Part shown: positions 32,055 to 41,324 of the stretch, one piece after another | How the letters are laid out: each line of letters starts with the position of its first letter | Numbering within the stretch: the first letter of the stretch is position 1 | From: an endosymbiont of unidentified scaly snail isolate Monju | GTDB taxonomy: Bacteria; Pseudomonadota; Gammaproteobacteria; Chromatiales; Chromatiaceae | DNA: 64,000 nt | Assembly: GCF_000801295.1 (NCBI RefSeq) | Contig: NZ_AP012978.1 | Coordinates: forward strand, 2,525,001 to 2,589,000 | Direction: 5' to 3' | The notes under the pieces: model-generated | The model's database searches: none | Told to the model about the DNA's origin: nothing | What the model saw: only the letters and a program-made list of their open reading frames with translations | Translations under genes and position numbers: made by a program

Positions 32055-34217
32055 TCACAGCAGGCTGAGGTTGGCGTAGGCGACTACCAGCCACTTGGCG
32101 CCGACACCTTCGAAATTGACCTGAACGCGTGCGCCGTTGCCCTGACCCTCGGCATTGAGCACCACGCCCTCGCCGAACTTCGGGTGGCTGACACGCTGGC
32201 CCAGAGCGAAGCCGGTGACCTCGCGCGCCGCATCCAGCGAACCGCCGGCCGGTCTCCAGGGACGATTCACCTGCGGGCGAGCGCGCACCTCTTCGACCAG
32301 GTCCGACGGGATCTCGCGCAGAAAGCGCGAGGGCAGGGGGTAGGTGTCATCCCCATGCAGGCGCCGGCTCTCGGCGTGGGTGAGCCAGAGCTGGCGCATG
32401 GCGCGGGTCATGCCCACGTAGCACAGGCGGCGCTCTTCCTCGAGGCGTTGCGGATCCTCGGCGGACATGCTGTGCGGGAACAGGCCCTCCTCCATGCCGC
32501 CGATGAATACCAGCGGAAACTCCAGGCCCTTGGCCGAGTGCAGGGTCATCAGCTGCACCGCGTCCTCCCACTGGTCGGCCTGGTTGTCGCCGGCCTCCAG
32601 CGAGGCGTGCGCCAGGAAGGCATCCAGTTCGCCCATCTCCGCCTCGGCCTCGGGGAGCTCGAACTGGCGCGCCGCATTGATCAGTTCCTCGCGGTTCTCG
32701 ATGCGGTCCGGCCCCTTGCCGTCGCGCGACTTCTCGAAGTGCTCGCGCAGGCGCACGCGTGCGAGCAGGGTCTCGACCCGTTCGGCCAGATCGAGCATCG
32801 CCGTCTCGGCGGCGATCTCCTCGATCAGTTCCAGGAAACCGCACAGGGCACCGGCGGCACGCGTGCTCATGGCGCCGCCGCGCAGCAGGTCCTCGCTGGC
32901 CACCCACAGCGAGCAGCCGAAGTCGCGGGCATGGTTGCGGATCGCCTCCAGCGTCTTGGCGCCGATGCCGCGCGGCGGCTGGTTCACCGCACGCTCGAAG
33001 GAAGGGTCGTCGTGGCGGTTGGCCAACAGACGCAGGTAGGCGAGCGCGTCCTTGATCTCGGCACGCTCGAAGAAACGCAGACCACCATAGACACGGTACG
33101 GAATGCCGGTCTGGATCAGCGCCTCTTCGAACAAGCGTGACTGCGCGGTGGTGCGGTAGAGGATGGCGATCTCGCGTCGCGCCAGCCCCTGCTCGCTCGC
33201 TTCGGCGATGCGATCCACGACGAAGCGCGCCTCGTCGGTCTCGTTGAAGGCGGCATACACGCGGATCGGCTCGCCCTCGGCGTCCTCGGTCCACAGTTCC
33301 TTGCCCAGGCGGCCGGGGTTGTTGGCGATCACCGCATTGGCCGCGCGCAGGATGTTGCCGGTCGAACGGCAGTTCTGTTCCAGGCGGACCAGCCGGGCAT
33401 TGGGGTAGTGCTTCTGGAAATCGAGGATGTTCTCCACCCGCGCGCCGCGCCAGCCATAGATGGACTGATCGTCGTCACCGACCACGAACAGCCGGTCATC
33501 AGTGCCGGCGAGCAGGCGCAGCCAGGCGTACTGGATGGCGTTGGTGTCCTGGAACTCATCGACCAGCACCGCGCCAAAACGCTCGCGGTAGTGTTGCAGG
33601 ATGTCCGGCCGGTCGCGCCACAGTTCGTGCGCACGCAGCAAAAGCTCGGCAAAGTCCACCACCCCGGCACGCCGGCAGGCCGCCTCGTATTCGCGGTAGA
33701 TGGCGATCAACTGACGCTGGTAGGGATCGCCTCCGTCGTCGAGGTGCTCGGCGCGCAGCCCTTCGTCCTTGTTGTGATTGATGAACCACTGTACCTGGCG
33801 CGGCGGCCATTTGTGCTCGTCGAGGTTCATCTCGCGCACGAGGCGGCGCACCAGGCGGAACTGGTCGTCGGCGTCGAGGATCTGGAAACCCTGCGGCAGG
33901 CTGGCGTCTTCCCAATGTGCACGCAGCAGGCGATGCGCCAGGCCATGGAAGGTGCCGATCCACATGCCACCGGCGGGCTGGCCGAGCAGGGACTCGATAC
34001 GTCCACGCATCTCGCGCGCGGCCTTGTTGGTGAAGGTCACCGCGAGGATGTTCCAGGGCGAGAAACCCTCGACCTGCAACAACCAGGCGATACGGTGCAC
34101 CAGCACCCGAGTCTTGCCCGAGCCGGCACCGGCGAGCACCAGCATACTGCCAGGCGGCGCGGTGACCGCCTCGCGCTGCGCCTCGTTGAGGCCATCGATG
34201 ATGGGTGTGACATCCAT
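32055..34217 (-). CDS. uvrD: DNA helicase II, UvrD/Rep family
   Basis: This 720-residue superfamily 1 helicase unwinds DNA 3' to 5' in nucleotide-excision and mismatch repair. Motif I is LAGAGSGKTRVLVHRI, II is VLVDEFQDTN, III is VGDDDQSIYGWRGA, V is LMTLHSAKGLEFPLVFI and VI is LCYVGMTRAMRQLWL. The C-terminal Tudor-like tail (RVSHPKFGEGVVL) that contacts RNA polymerase is present. Start MDVTPIIDGLNEAQ at 34217 matches UvrD; 83 upstream in-frame codons do not. Confidence 0.95.
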   Translation of the reverse strand: MDVTPIIDGLNEAQREAVTAPPGSMLVLAGAGSGKTRVLVHRIAWLLQVEGFSPWNILAVTFTNKAAREMRGRIESLLGQPAGGMWIGTFHGLAHRLLRAHWEDASLPQGFQILDADDQFRLVRRLVREMNLDEHKWPPRQVQWFINHNKDEGLRAEHLDDGGDPYQRQLIAIYREYEAACRRAGVVDFAELLLRAHELWRDRPDILQHYRERFGAVLVDEFQDTNAIQYAWLRLLAGTDDRLFVVGDDDQSIYGWRGARVENILDFQKHYPNARLVRLEQNCRSTGNILRAANAVIANNPGRLGKELWTEDAEGEPIRVYAAFNETDEARFVVDRIAEASEQGLARREIAILYRTTAQSRLFEEALIQTGIPYRVYGGLRFFERAEIKDALAYLRLLANRHDDPSFERAVNQPPRGIGAKTLEAIRNHARDFGCSLWVASEDLLRGGAMSTRAAGALCGFLELIEEIAAETAMLDLAERVETLLARVRLREHFEKSRDGKGPDRIENREELINAARQFELPEAEAEMGELDAFLAHASLEAGDNQADQWEDAVQLMTLHSAKGLEFPLVFIGGMEEGLFPHSMSAEDPQRLEEERRLCYVGMTRAMRQLWLTHAESRRLHGDDTYPLPSRFLREIPSDLVEEVRARPQVNRPWRPAGGSLDAAREVTGFALGQRVSHPKFGEGVVLNAEGQGNGARVQVNFEGVGAKWLVVAYANLSLL

Positions 34218-34329
34218 GGCTTCATTGTACCGGAGCTGACTGTGGCATATCGCGCCCCACCGGGAAATCACCGGCCGTGCTCCGTGCAGCCCCGGATTGC
34301 CCGGTGGCAACTTCAAGTTTCGCCTGGTC

Positions 34330-34345
34330 TGGCCGATACTTTGCC
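34330..34345 (+). promoter_or_regulatory. Candidate sigma-54 promoter of the PhnD-like/diguanylate cyclase pair
   Basis: TGGCCGATACTTTGCC has GG and GC separated by exactly 10 nt, with TGGC and TTGC intact. Transcription would begin near 34356, 28 nt upstream of the ATG at 34384. A sigma-54 activator gene follows downstream (36560). Such a match is expected a few times by chance in 64 kb on two strands, so position is the main support. Confidence 0.45.
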
Positions 34346-34383
34346 GAGAAGGCGCGATAACAACGACTGGAACCAACGGAATT

Positions 34384-35187
34384 ATGAAACACCTCCTGCC
34401 CGCGCCGAGACTGTTGATGCTGGCGCTTGTCCTGTACTCGACCAATGTCCTGGCCGCACGTTGCACCGAGACTCACCCCTGCCTGTTTGGGGTGTTTCCG
34501 CATACCGGCACGGCCCAGCTGAGGGATACCTATTCAGTAGTGGCCGAGGATCTGTCCCTCACATTGGACACCCCGGTCCATCTGGCCTCGGGCCCTGTCG
34601 GTGGTGGCTTTCGCAAAATGCTGGACCAAGGGGAATGGGATATCGCCCTGGTGGGACCGGGCAACTTCATCCTGCACGCACAACCCGCTGGTTACTTGCC
34701 CATAGCCTCCACCGGACGCCAGATCATCTATCAGCTCACAACCCTGGCAGAACGACAGATCCGGACACCGAAACAGTTGCGCGGACACCGACTCGGCACC
34801 ATGCTGCCGGATTCCAGCACCTGGCTGGTCACCATGGACCTACTCGAACAATACCACCTGGCACCCGCCAGGGATGTGGAGATCGTTCATTTTTCATCTC
34901 AGCGTGGTTGCCTTCACGCCCTCGTGATCGGGCGGGTCGAAGCATGCGTACTGGCCCGCCCGATCTTTCGTATCCTGCAACAGCAATATCAGGCCCGCTT
35001 TCTCATTCTTGCCGAAACACCGGAATATGCCGGACCACTCTACGTGGTGCACCCCAATCTGTCTGAATCACTGCGCCAGCGCATTGCCGACTACCTGCAG
35101 TCCCGGCCTGGCACAGGTCCGGTCAACCTGTCCGCACTCGACCCCTACCGGGAGATTGTCCGGCGACTGGGAAGGTTGTCCCCATGA
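34384..35187 (+). CDS. PhnD-like periplasmic substrate-binding protein
   Basis: This 267-residue protein has a Sec signal peptide (MKHLLPAPRLLMLALVLYSTNVLA) and the PhnD/phosphonate-binding fold: FGVFPHTGTAQLRDTYSVVAEDLS, then GEWDIALVGPGNFIL, TPKQLRGHRLGTMLPDSST and GRVEACVLARPIF. No ABC transporter permease or ATPase is nearby. Its stop overlaps the diguanylate cyclase start (ATGA), so it probably acts as a sensor part for that membrane protein rather than for uptake. The ligand is unknown. Confidence 0.82.
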   Translation: MKHLLPAPRLLMLALVLYSTNVLAARCTETHPCLFGVFPHTGTAQLRDTYSVVAEDLSLTLDTPVHLASGPVGGGFRKMLDQGEWDIALVGPGNFILHAQPAGYLPIASTGRQIIYQLTTLAERQIRTPKQLRGHRLGTMLPDSSTWLVTMDLLEQYHLAPARDVEIVHFSSQRGCLHALVIGRVEACVLARPIFRILQQQYQARFLILAETPEYAGPLYVVHPNLSESLRQRIADYLQSRPGTGPVNLSALDPYREIVRRLGRLSP

Positions 35188-36405
35188 AGATCCGCTGGTG
35201 GCACTCGCTGCGCCTGCGCATCGCCCTGGTCATCTTCCTGCTCGAAGCCGTGCTGCTGATCGTGGTGCTGTGGGAGACACAATCTCATGCCCTGTTCCGG
35301 GCCCGCCAGCTGATCCAGGAACAGGACGATATCGCACTGGCCCTGCTGGCCGCGGACGCTGAGCAAGCCATGATGACCCTGGCCTACGACCATCTGACCG
35401 ATCTATTTCGCCAGGCCGCCGCCAAGGCACACATCGATGATATCGTGCTCACCGATGAACGTGATATCGTCCTCGCCAGCAGCGATGCAGCGCTATTGGG
35501 ACGATCCTCGCTCAGCTCGCCCGACACCCCCGGTCACTACTCAAGCGCCTTGTCATTTGAAAACCCCTGGTGGTGAAACCGGTCTGCTACGGATCGTATT
35601 TTCCGACGACCGCCTGACACAGGTCTATCGTGAATCCTTGCGTCTTGGTCTTGCTATCGGCCTCTTCGGAATGCTGATCATTGCACTGGCAGGCATCGGC
35701 CTCGGACATCTGCTCACCCGGCGTCTCGACCGCCTCACCCGGCAGGCCGAAGCGATTGCTTCAGGCCACGATATCCGACCCGTGGTAATCGACGGCGCCG
35801 ACGAGATCACCGCCCTGAGTCAGGCCTTCAACCACATGGTCAGAACCCTGGACCGCCACGCCCGGCGCATGAAACGCATGGCATATCAGGACCCTCTGAC
35901 CGGCCTGGCCAACCGCCGGGCCTTCCGGCAGTGCCTGGAACGCGCGCTCAGCAGCGCGCAACACTATCAGATCCGGCATACCCTGATGTACCTCGATCTC
36001 GATCACTTCAAACAGGTCAATGACCGTTGCGGCCATGAAGCTGGCGATCGCCTGCTCGCGGAGCTCTCGGCGCTTCTGCGCAAGACCCTGCGCCTGCGTG
36101 ACACAGTCGCCCGGCTTGGGGGCGACGAATTCGGAATACTGCTCGATCGCACGAGCCTGGAAGAAGCCCGGCAGGTCGCCGAGAAGCTGCGGCGTGCCAT
36201 TGCCAACCTCCGTTTCCGCGCCTGCGGACAGGTTTTTCGTGTGGGTGTCAGTATCGGTCTGACGGAGGTCACGAGCGACATTCAAGATATCGAGCATCTG
36301 CTCAGACTGGCCGACCAGGCCTGCTATGCCGCCAAGGAAAAAGGGCGCAATGCGATCGTCGCCGCCCATCATGGGGACACCGACACTGGCGTACAGCTGA
36401 CCTGA
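35184..36405 (+). pseudogene. Membrane diguanylate cyclase (sensor-HAMP-GGDEF), frameshifted
   Basis: Two frames make one protein of about 406 residues. The first (from ATG 35184) gives a membrane helix (LRIALVIFLLEAVLLIVVLW) and a periplasmic sensor region up to SALSFENP. The second gives GGETGLLRIVFSDDRL, a second helix (LGLAIGLFGMLIIALAGIGLG), a HAMP domain and a GGDEF domain with intact RLGGDEF and an RLRD inhibitory site five residues upstream. The switch lies at CCCC (35564-35567); one C fewer joins the frames. The domains are otherwise well kept, so a sequence error or recent lesion is likely. Active, it would make c-di-GMP. Confidence 0.8.
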
Positions 36406-36559
36406 CCCCCTCCAAGCCTTGTGCCGAAGGACTGCATGTGGGCCTTTGTCCCATATTCGAGATCACGACGGACCGCAACGCCCATCGTCTGTGATCGACG
36501 TCACCGGATGTCCGTTTTCAGACTGGACTTTTGCCTGACAGGCCGTCCAGAATGAGTGG

Positions 36560-37921
36560 ATGGACTCTAGCCAAGAAGCCACCGAAAAGGATCCACCCCT
36601 GATCCTGGTGGTCGACGACGACACCGACCACCTGATCCTGGTACAGCGCTGGCTGATCCAGGCGGGCTACCTCGTCGATGGCGCCAGCCAGGGGCGGCAG
36701 GCGCTTGCACGCATCGAGCGCCAGCGGCCCGACATGGTCATCACCGACCTGTTCATGGACGAGATGGACGGCCTGGCCCTGATCGAGCAGATCCACCAGC
36801 GCGATCCACTGCTGCCCATCATCATGGTCAGCGGACAGGCCGATATCGCACATGCCGTGGAGGCCACACGGCGTGGCGTGGTGGACTTCCTGGTCAAGCC
36901 GGTAGACCGGGAAACACTACTGACGCAGGTCGCCGAGACCCTCCAGCTCGGCGCCCCTGGCTCCATTGGGCGGTCGGACTTCTGTTCTCGCTGTATTCAC
37001 CGATCGACCAGCACCAGCGAACTGCTCGAACGCGCGCGGCAGGCGGCGGCCAGCGAGACCCCCGTGCTGATTACCGGCCCCACCGGAAGCGGCAAACAGA
37101 TGATCGCCGAGTGCCTGCACCATGCCAGTGCACGCGCCGACAAGCCCTTCGTGGCCCTGCGCTGTGGCGCCCTGCCCGAACGCCTGCTGGAATCCGAACT
37201 GTTCGGGCATGTCACAGGCGCCTTCACCGGGGCTACCGAAGACCATCGCGGCCTGTTGCAGACGGTCCAGGGTGGAACCCTGGTCCTCAAGGACATCGAC
37301 GAGTTGCCGCTGTCGGCGCAGACCCGCCTGTTGCAAACCGTGGAAGAGATGCAGGTTCGTCCGCTCGGCGGCGACCGCGCCTTCCCCACCGACGTGCGCA
37401 TCATCGCCACCACCCGGGTCGATCTCGGCGAGGCCGTGCAGAACGGACAGTTCCGCGAAGACCTCTACTACCACCTCAAGGTGATCCCGCTACAAGTGCC
37501 CAGCCTGGCCGAACGGCGTGAGGACATCCCCGCGCTGGCCGAGCACTTTCTCGACGAACTGGCCCGCGAGGGCGAGACGCCCAAGCGCTTCGCCCCGGAT
37601 GCCCTGCGCCTGCTCATCGGCGCCGACTGGCCCGGCAACGTGCGCCAGCTGCAGAACGTGGTGGCGCATTGTCAGGCGATGACACCGGGCGACATCATCC
37701 CCGAGACCATGGTGACCGAAGCACTCGAGGGGCTTTCCACCACGCCACCGACTTTCGATGAGGCGCGGGCAGCCTTCGACCGGCGCTATCTCTCGAGTCT
37801 GCTGCGCGCAACCAACGGCAATGTCACCAACGCCGCCCGCCTGGCGGGCCGCAACCGCACCGAGTTCTACAAACTGCTGCGTCGTCACCGACTCGAGCCA
37901 AAGGACTACCGGCAGGGCTGA
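36560..37921 (+). CDS. GlrR-like sigma-54 response regulator with altered ATPase residues
   Basis: This 453-residue protein has a receiver (about 13-125; phosphoacceptor Asp in MVITDLFMDEMDG), a sigma-54 AAA+ domain (about 145-380) and a Fis-type helix-turn-helix ending NAARLAGRNRTEFYKLLRRH, which closely resembles GlrR/QseF. Walker A GPTGSGKQ and GAFTGA are intact. Several otherwise conserved positions differ: NC is RC in VALRCGALPE, the Walker B Asp-Glu is Lys-Asp in LVLKDIDEL, YYRL is YYHL, and LRERREDI is LAERREDI. ATPase activity may therefore be weak or absent. It is preceded by a 154-bp gap with no clear promoter. Confidence 0.85.
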   Translation: MDSSQEATEKDPPLILVVDDDTDHLILVQRWLIQAGYLVDGASQGRQALARIERQRPDMVITDLFMDEMDGLALIEQIHQRDPLLPIIMVSGQADIAHAVEATRRGVVDFLVKPVDRETLLTQVAETLQLGAPGSIGRSDFCSRCIHRSTSTSELLERARQAAASETPVLITGPTGSGKQMIAECLHHASARADKPFVALRCGALPERLLESELFGHVTGAFTGATEDHRGLLQTVQGGTLVLKDIDELPLSAQTRLLQTVEEMQVRPLGGDRAFPTDVRIIATTRVDLGEAVQNGQFREDLYYHLKVIPLQVPSLAERREDIPALAEHFLDELAREGETPKRFAPDALRLLIGADWPGNVRQLQNVVAHCQAMTPGDIIPETMVTEALEGLSTTPPTFDEARAAFDRRYLSSLLRATNGNVTNAARLAGRNRTEFYKLLRRHRLEPKDYRQG

Positions 37922-38004
37922 GACTTCTGCGTCGTGGAAACACAACGCTCCGCGGTCATCCTCTCGGCAAGCAATTTGCGACAATACGGCGCTTACTACC
38001 GCAA

Positions 38005-38020
38005 TGGCACAAGGACTGCT
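38005..38020 (+). promoter_or_regulatory. Sigma-54-like -24/-12 element abutting a start codon
   Basis: TGGCACAAGGACTGCT has the right GG-N10-GC spacing and one mismatch to the core. It ends directly at the ATG of the receiver gene (38021). Transcription would start about 10 nt inside that gene, so it could serve only downstream genes or be a coincidence. Confidence 0.25.
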
Positions 38021-38416
38021 ATGAAACCGCGCATACTCATTGTCGAAGATTCCCTTTCTCAGCGCCAAACCGTTTGCCGTCAGCTGGCACGCTGCCATTT
38101 CGACCCGGTGAGCGCAGAAAACGGGCTGGAGGCCCTTCGGCTGGCGCGGATGCAGCCACCAGAACTGATCCTGATGGACATCGATATGCCTGAACTCGAC
38201 GGTCTTGATACCTGTCGCGAGCTGCAACGGGATCCCTTGACCCGCCATATTCCTGTCGTCATGCTGTCGTCCTGTACCGAGAAATCCTGTCAGCTTCGCG
38301 CACTGATGCGCGGCGCCATCGCCTACCTGACCAAGCCCGTGACCCGGGCGCAGCTGTGCCATACAATGACGCGTTGCCTCTTGCAACCACCGACCTGGTT
38401 TGTCAGCGAAGCCTGA
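38021..38416 (+). CDS. Single-domain response regulator (receiver)
   Basis: This 131-residue protein is a CheY-like receiver with no output domain. ILIVEDS supplies the acidic pair, ELILMDIDMPELDG the phosphoacceptor Asp, VVMLSS the conserved Ser/Thr and YLTKPVTRAQL the Lys. The start MKPRILIVEDS at 38021 fits the fold; an upstream in-frame ATG at 37934 does not. It begins the tight run of genes that ends with the hybrid kinase, which is its probable phosphodonor. Confidence 0.88.
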   Translation: MKPRILIVEDSLSQRQTVCRQLARCHFDPVSAENGLEALRLARMQPPELILMDIDMPELDGLDTCRELQRDPLTRHIPVVMLSSCTEKSCQLRALMRGAIAYLTKPVTRAQLCHTMTRCLLQPPTWFVSEA

Positions 38417-38433
38417 CGCGAAGACCAAAGACT

Positions 38434-38883
38434 ATGGCCAGAAAAGCAGACTCATCGCAGGAAAATACCACCAGCGCACCTGCCGATACCATGCAGCAGG
38501 TGCGCGAACTGCTGTTTGGCGAATACCAGCGGCAGGTCGAGGCCCGACTGGACAAGGTCTCCTCCGACCTGGAGCGGCTGCGACAGGACACAGAACACGA
38601 GCGTTCTGCTCTCGAGCAGCTGCTGGCGCAACGTATCGAGCAACTCGACGAGCAGACCGGCACCGACCTCGAGGCACTGGAATCTTCGCTGCGTAACGAG
38701 CTGCAGACGCTCAAGACCACTCTGGAGCAACGCATCGACGATCTCCACACCCTCATGGAATCCGAACTCCAGTGTTTCAAGGAGGAAACCCGTCAACAGC
38801 TCGACCAGTTGGAGGCCGCCAAGGTGAGCCGCAAGCAACTGGCCGGACTGATGCGGCAACTGGCCGACACTCTGGAAACCTGA
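38434..38883 (+). CDS. Coiled-coil protein of unknown function
   Basis: This 149-residue protein is almost wholly helical and charged. From about residue 20 to 149 it shows heptad-like runs rich in Glu, Gln, Arg and Leu (EARLDKVSSDLERLRQD, LRNELQTLKTTLEQRIDDL). No signal peptide or membrane helix is present, so it should be cytosolic and oligomeric. It lies 17 nt after the receiver gene and 5 nt before the OmpA-like gene, so it is probably part of the same unit, perhaps a scaffold. No family name is recognised with confidence. Confidence 0.7.
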   Translation: MARKADSSQENTTSAPADTMQQVRELLFGEYQRQVEARLDKVSSDLERLRQDTEHERSALEQLLAQRIEQLDEQTGTDLEALESSLRNELQTLKTTLEQRIDDLHTLMESELQCFKEETRQQLDQLEAAKVSRKQLAGLMRQLADTLET

Positions 38884-38888
38884 AAAGC

Positions 38889-40818
38889 GTGAGCAGGAGC
38901 CCCTCCGCGAGCAGGCGACCCGTCACGACGGCCTCGGGTGATGAGGCGTTGCAGGCCCTCAAGTCGCTGCTGCTCGACGAGGAAAAGGCCCAGATCGAGC
39001 ACCTGACCGAGCGTCTGGAAAACCCGACACTGCGCACCGAGGACGTGGCCGATGTCCTTCCCGACGCCCTCCGCCAGAGCGACCAGCAAGGCCTCGAACT
39101 CACCGAAGCCCTGACCGCACCGGTCACCCGTTGCATCGAATCGTCCATCCAGCAGAACCCCGAGGGATTCGCCAATGCCCTCTACCCGGTGATGGGGCCG
39201 GCGATCCGTCAGTCGATCACCAACACCCTGCGTGGCCTGCTCGAGAACATCAACCGCACGTTCGAGCACAGCCTGTCTATCCAGGGGTTCAAGTGGCGGC
39301 TGGAGGCCATGCGCAGCGGCATCCCCTTCGGCGAGGTGGTGCTGCGACATACCCTGGTGTACCGTGTCGAACAGGTGTTCCTGATCCAGCCGGACAGCGG
39401 ACTGCTGATGCAGCACCTGACCGCCGAGACGGTGGCCGACAGCGACCCCGATGCCATCTCGGGCATGCTCACCGCCATTACCCAGTTCGTGCGCGACGCC
39501 TTCCGGGCCGAGCACGACCAGGGCCTGGAAAGCGTGGAGCTGGGCGATCATACCGTGATCCTGGCGCATGGCCCCTACGCCTACCTGGCCGCCGTGGTGC
39601 GCGGCATCGCACCCTCGAGCCTGCGCGAACACTGTCAGGGCGTGCTCGAAAAACTCCATGCTCGTTACGCTTCGCTGTTGCAGAACTTCGACGGCAACGC
39701 GCTCGCACTGGAATCGGCTCGCCCGCTGCCTGCTGTCGCAACAACGCGAGGACGACAAGCCGCGACGCGGTCTCTCGCCGGCCCTGCTCGGGCTCCTGCT
39801 CCTGCTCATCGCCGCTGGGGGCTGGTGGGCCTACGGGGCCTGGCAGGACCACCAAGCCGAGGCCCGGCGCCTGGCACTGCAACAGGCTCTGGTGGAGCGC
39901 CTGCGCACCACGCCCGGGATTATCGTCACCGACGCCCGTTTCGGTCCCACGCTGTCACTGCGCGGCCTGCGTGACCCGCTGGCTCCCGCCCTGGCGCCCC
40001 TGCTGAACGGCAGCGGCCTGGCGCCGGATGCGCTGCGGACCACCTTCGCACCCTACCTCGACCTGTCTCCCTCGCTGGTGCTGGAGCGCGCCCGCCACAA
40101 GCTCCACCCTCCCGAGGGTGTAGACCTGCACCTGCGCGGCACCACCCTCGTGGTCTCTGGCGTGGCCGATGACGCCTGGATCACGCGACTGCGCCTGCAG
40201 GCCCCCCTGTTGCCCGGTATCGACACGGTCGAGGACCAACAGCTGAAGTCCTCCTCGGCCTGGCTGATGCAACAGGTCCGTGAGCGCCTCTCTCCGCTGC
40301 CCAAGGCAGTGAAACTGCGCCTGCAGGGAAAACGGCTCGAGATCACCGGGCTGGCACCACTCGCCTGGATCGATCAGGCCACCTCCCGGCTGCAGGACCT
40401 GCCGTTGCATGACATCCGCACCCAGGGACTCGAATCCCGGGAAACCCGCCGCTTCGACATACTGCAGTCCCAGATCGACGGCACCGCTGTCTACTTCGAG
40501 GAGGGCACCCGGCTTGGTGAAGAACAGCAACGGCAGTTGCAGATCCTGGCCGGTGACCTGCGGGAACTCGCCGACCTGGGCGGGAAGCTGGCACGGCGCT
40601 TCCACCTGTTGATCGTTGGACGCGCCGACGGGGTCGGCCTGCCTGCACACAACGAAGAACTGGCAATGGCCCGTGCGCGTACGATCCGACAAAACCTGAT
40701 CGAGCAGGGCGTACCGGAAGCCCTGCTGCAGACAGCGACCCGAATCGCCCCCACGCCCGGCTTCGATCCGCTGTTGCGACGCGCAGAATTTCGCATCGTT
40801 ACCAAACAGGGTGACTGA
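38889..40818 (+). pseudogene. Transmembrane protein with C-terminal OmpA-like domain, frameshifted
   Basis: Two frames give one protein of about 640 residues. The cytoplasmic part (about 1-280, from GTG 38889) includes FANALYPVMGPAIRQSITNTL and RHTLVYRVEQVFLIQPDSGLL, then a region (GMLTAITQFVRDAF, LGDHTVILAHGPYAYLAAVV) that looks like a roadblock/longin domain. After the frame switch (about 39715-39740) come a membrane helix (LSPALLGLLLLLIAAGGWWAYG), two BON-like segments and an OmpA-like domain (LIVGRADGVGLPAHNEELAMARA). OmpA domains bind peptidoglycan. One base too many, or two too few, explains the break. It ends 2 nt before the GTPase gene. Confidence 0.75.
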
Positions 40819-40820
40819 AG

Positions 40821-41324
40821 ATGCTGGCACGCAAGATCTGCATGGTCGGTGACTTTGCCGTTGGCAAGACGAGCCTGGTGGCCCGTTATGTCCACAGCAC
40901 CTTCTCTTCCGAGTATCACACCACCATCGGCGTCAAGGTGGACAGCAAGGTGCTGGAGCTGCCATCGGGCGATCGCTTGAAGCTCATTCTCTGGGACATT
41001 GCCGGCACCAGCGCCCTGAGCACCGTGGAAAAGACCTATCTGCGGGGCAGCAGCGGCTACCTGCTGGTCGCCGACACCACGCGGCGCAACACCCTGGATT
41101 CCGCCATTTCCTTGCAGGAAAAGGCCGAATCCATCATCGGTCAACAGCCGTTCGTCCTGTTGCTGAACAAGATCGACCTGGAAGCCCAGTGCGAACTCGA
41201 TCTGGACACGGTGCGGCAACTGAAGTCACGGGGCTGGGAGTCGGTCTACAGCAGCGCGCTGTCCGGCCAGGGCGTGGAAGAGGCCTTCGGCCGACTGGGA
41301 GAACATCTGGCAGGGATGACATGA
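40821..41324 (+). CDS. Rab/MglA-like small GTPase
   Basis: This 167-residue protein is a complete Ras-superfamily G domain. G1 is GDFAVGKTS (residues 10-18), G2 the Thr in YHTTIGVKV, G3 is WDIAGTS, G4 is NKID and G5 is SSALSG. Ras has Gln after DTAG; here it is Thr, which predicts slow intrinsic hydrolysis and a need for a GTPase-activating partner. There is no prenylation site or membrane helix. It starts 2 nt after the OmpA-like gene and overlaps the kinase start by ATGA, so the three are translated together. Confidence 0.9.
   Translation: MLARKICMVGDFAVGKTSLVARYVHSTFSSEYHTTIGVKVDSKVLELPSGDRLKLILWDIAGTSALSTVEKTYLRGSSGYLLVADTTRRNTLDSAISLQEKAESIIGQQPFVLLLNKIDLEAQCELDLDTVRQLKSRGWESVYSSALSGQGVEEAFGRLGEHLAGMT

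Noticed and set aside
34297-34383. Upstream extension of the PhnD-like protein
   Set aside because: It would place 29 residues before a clear signal peptide and cover the candidate promoter.
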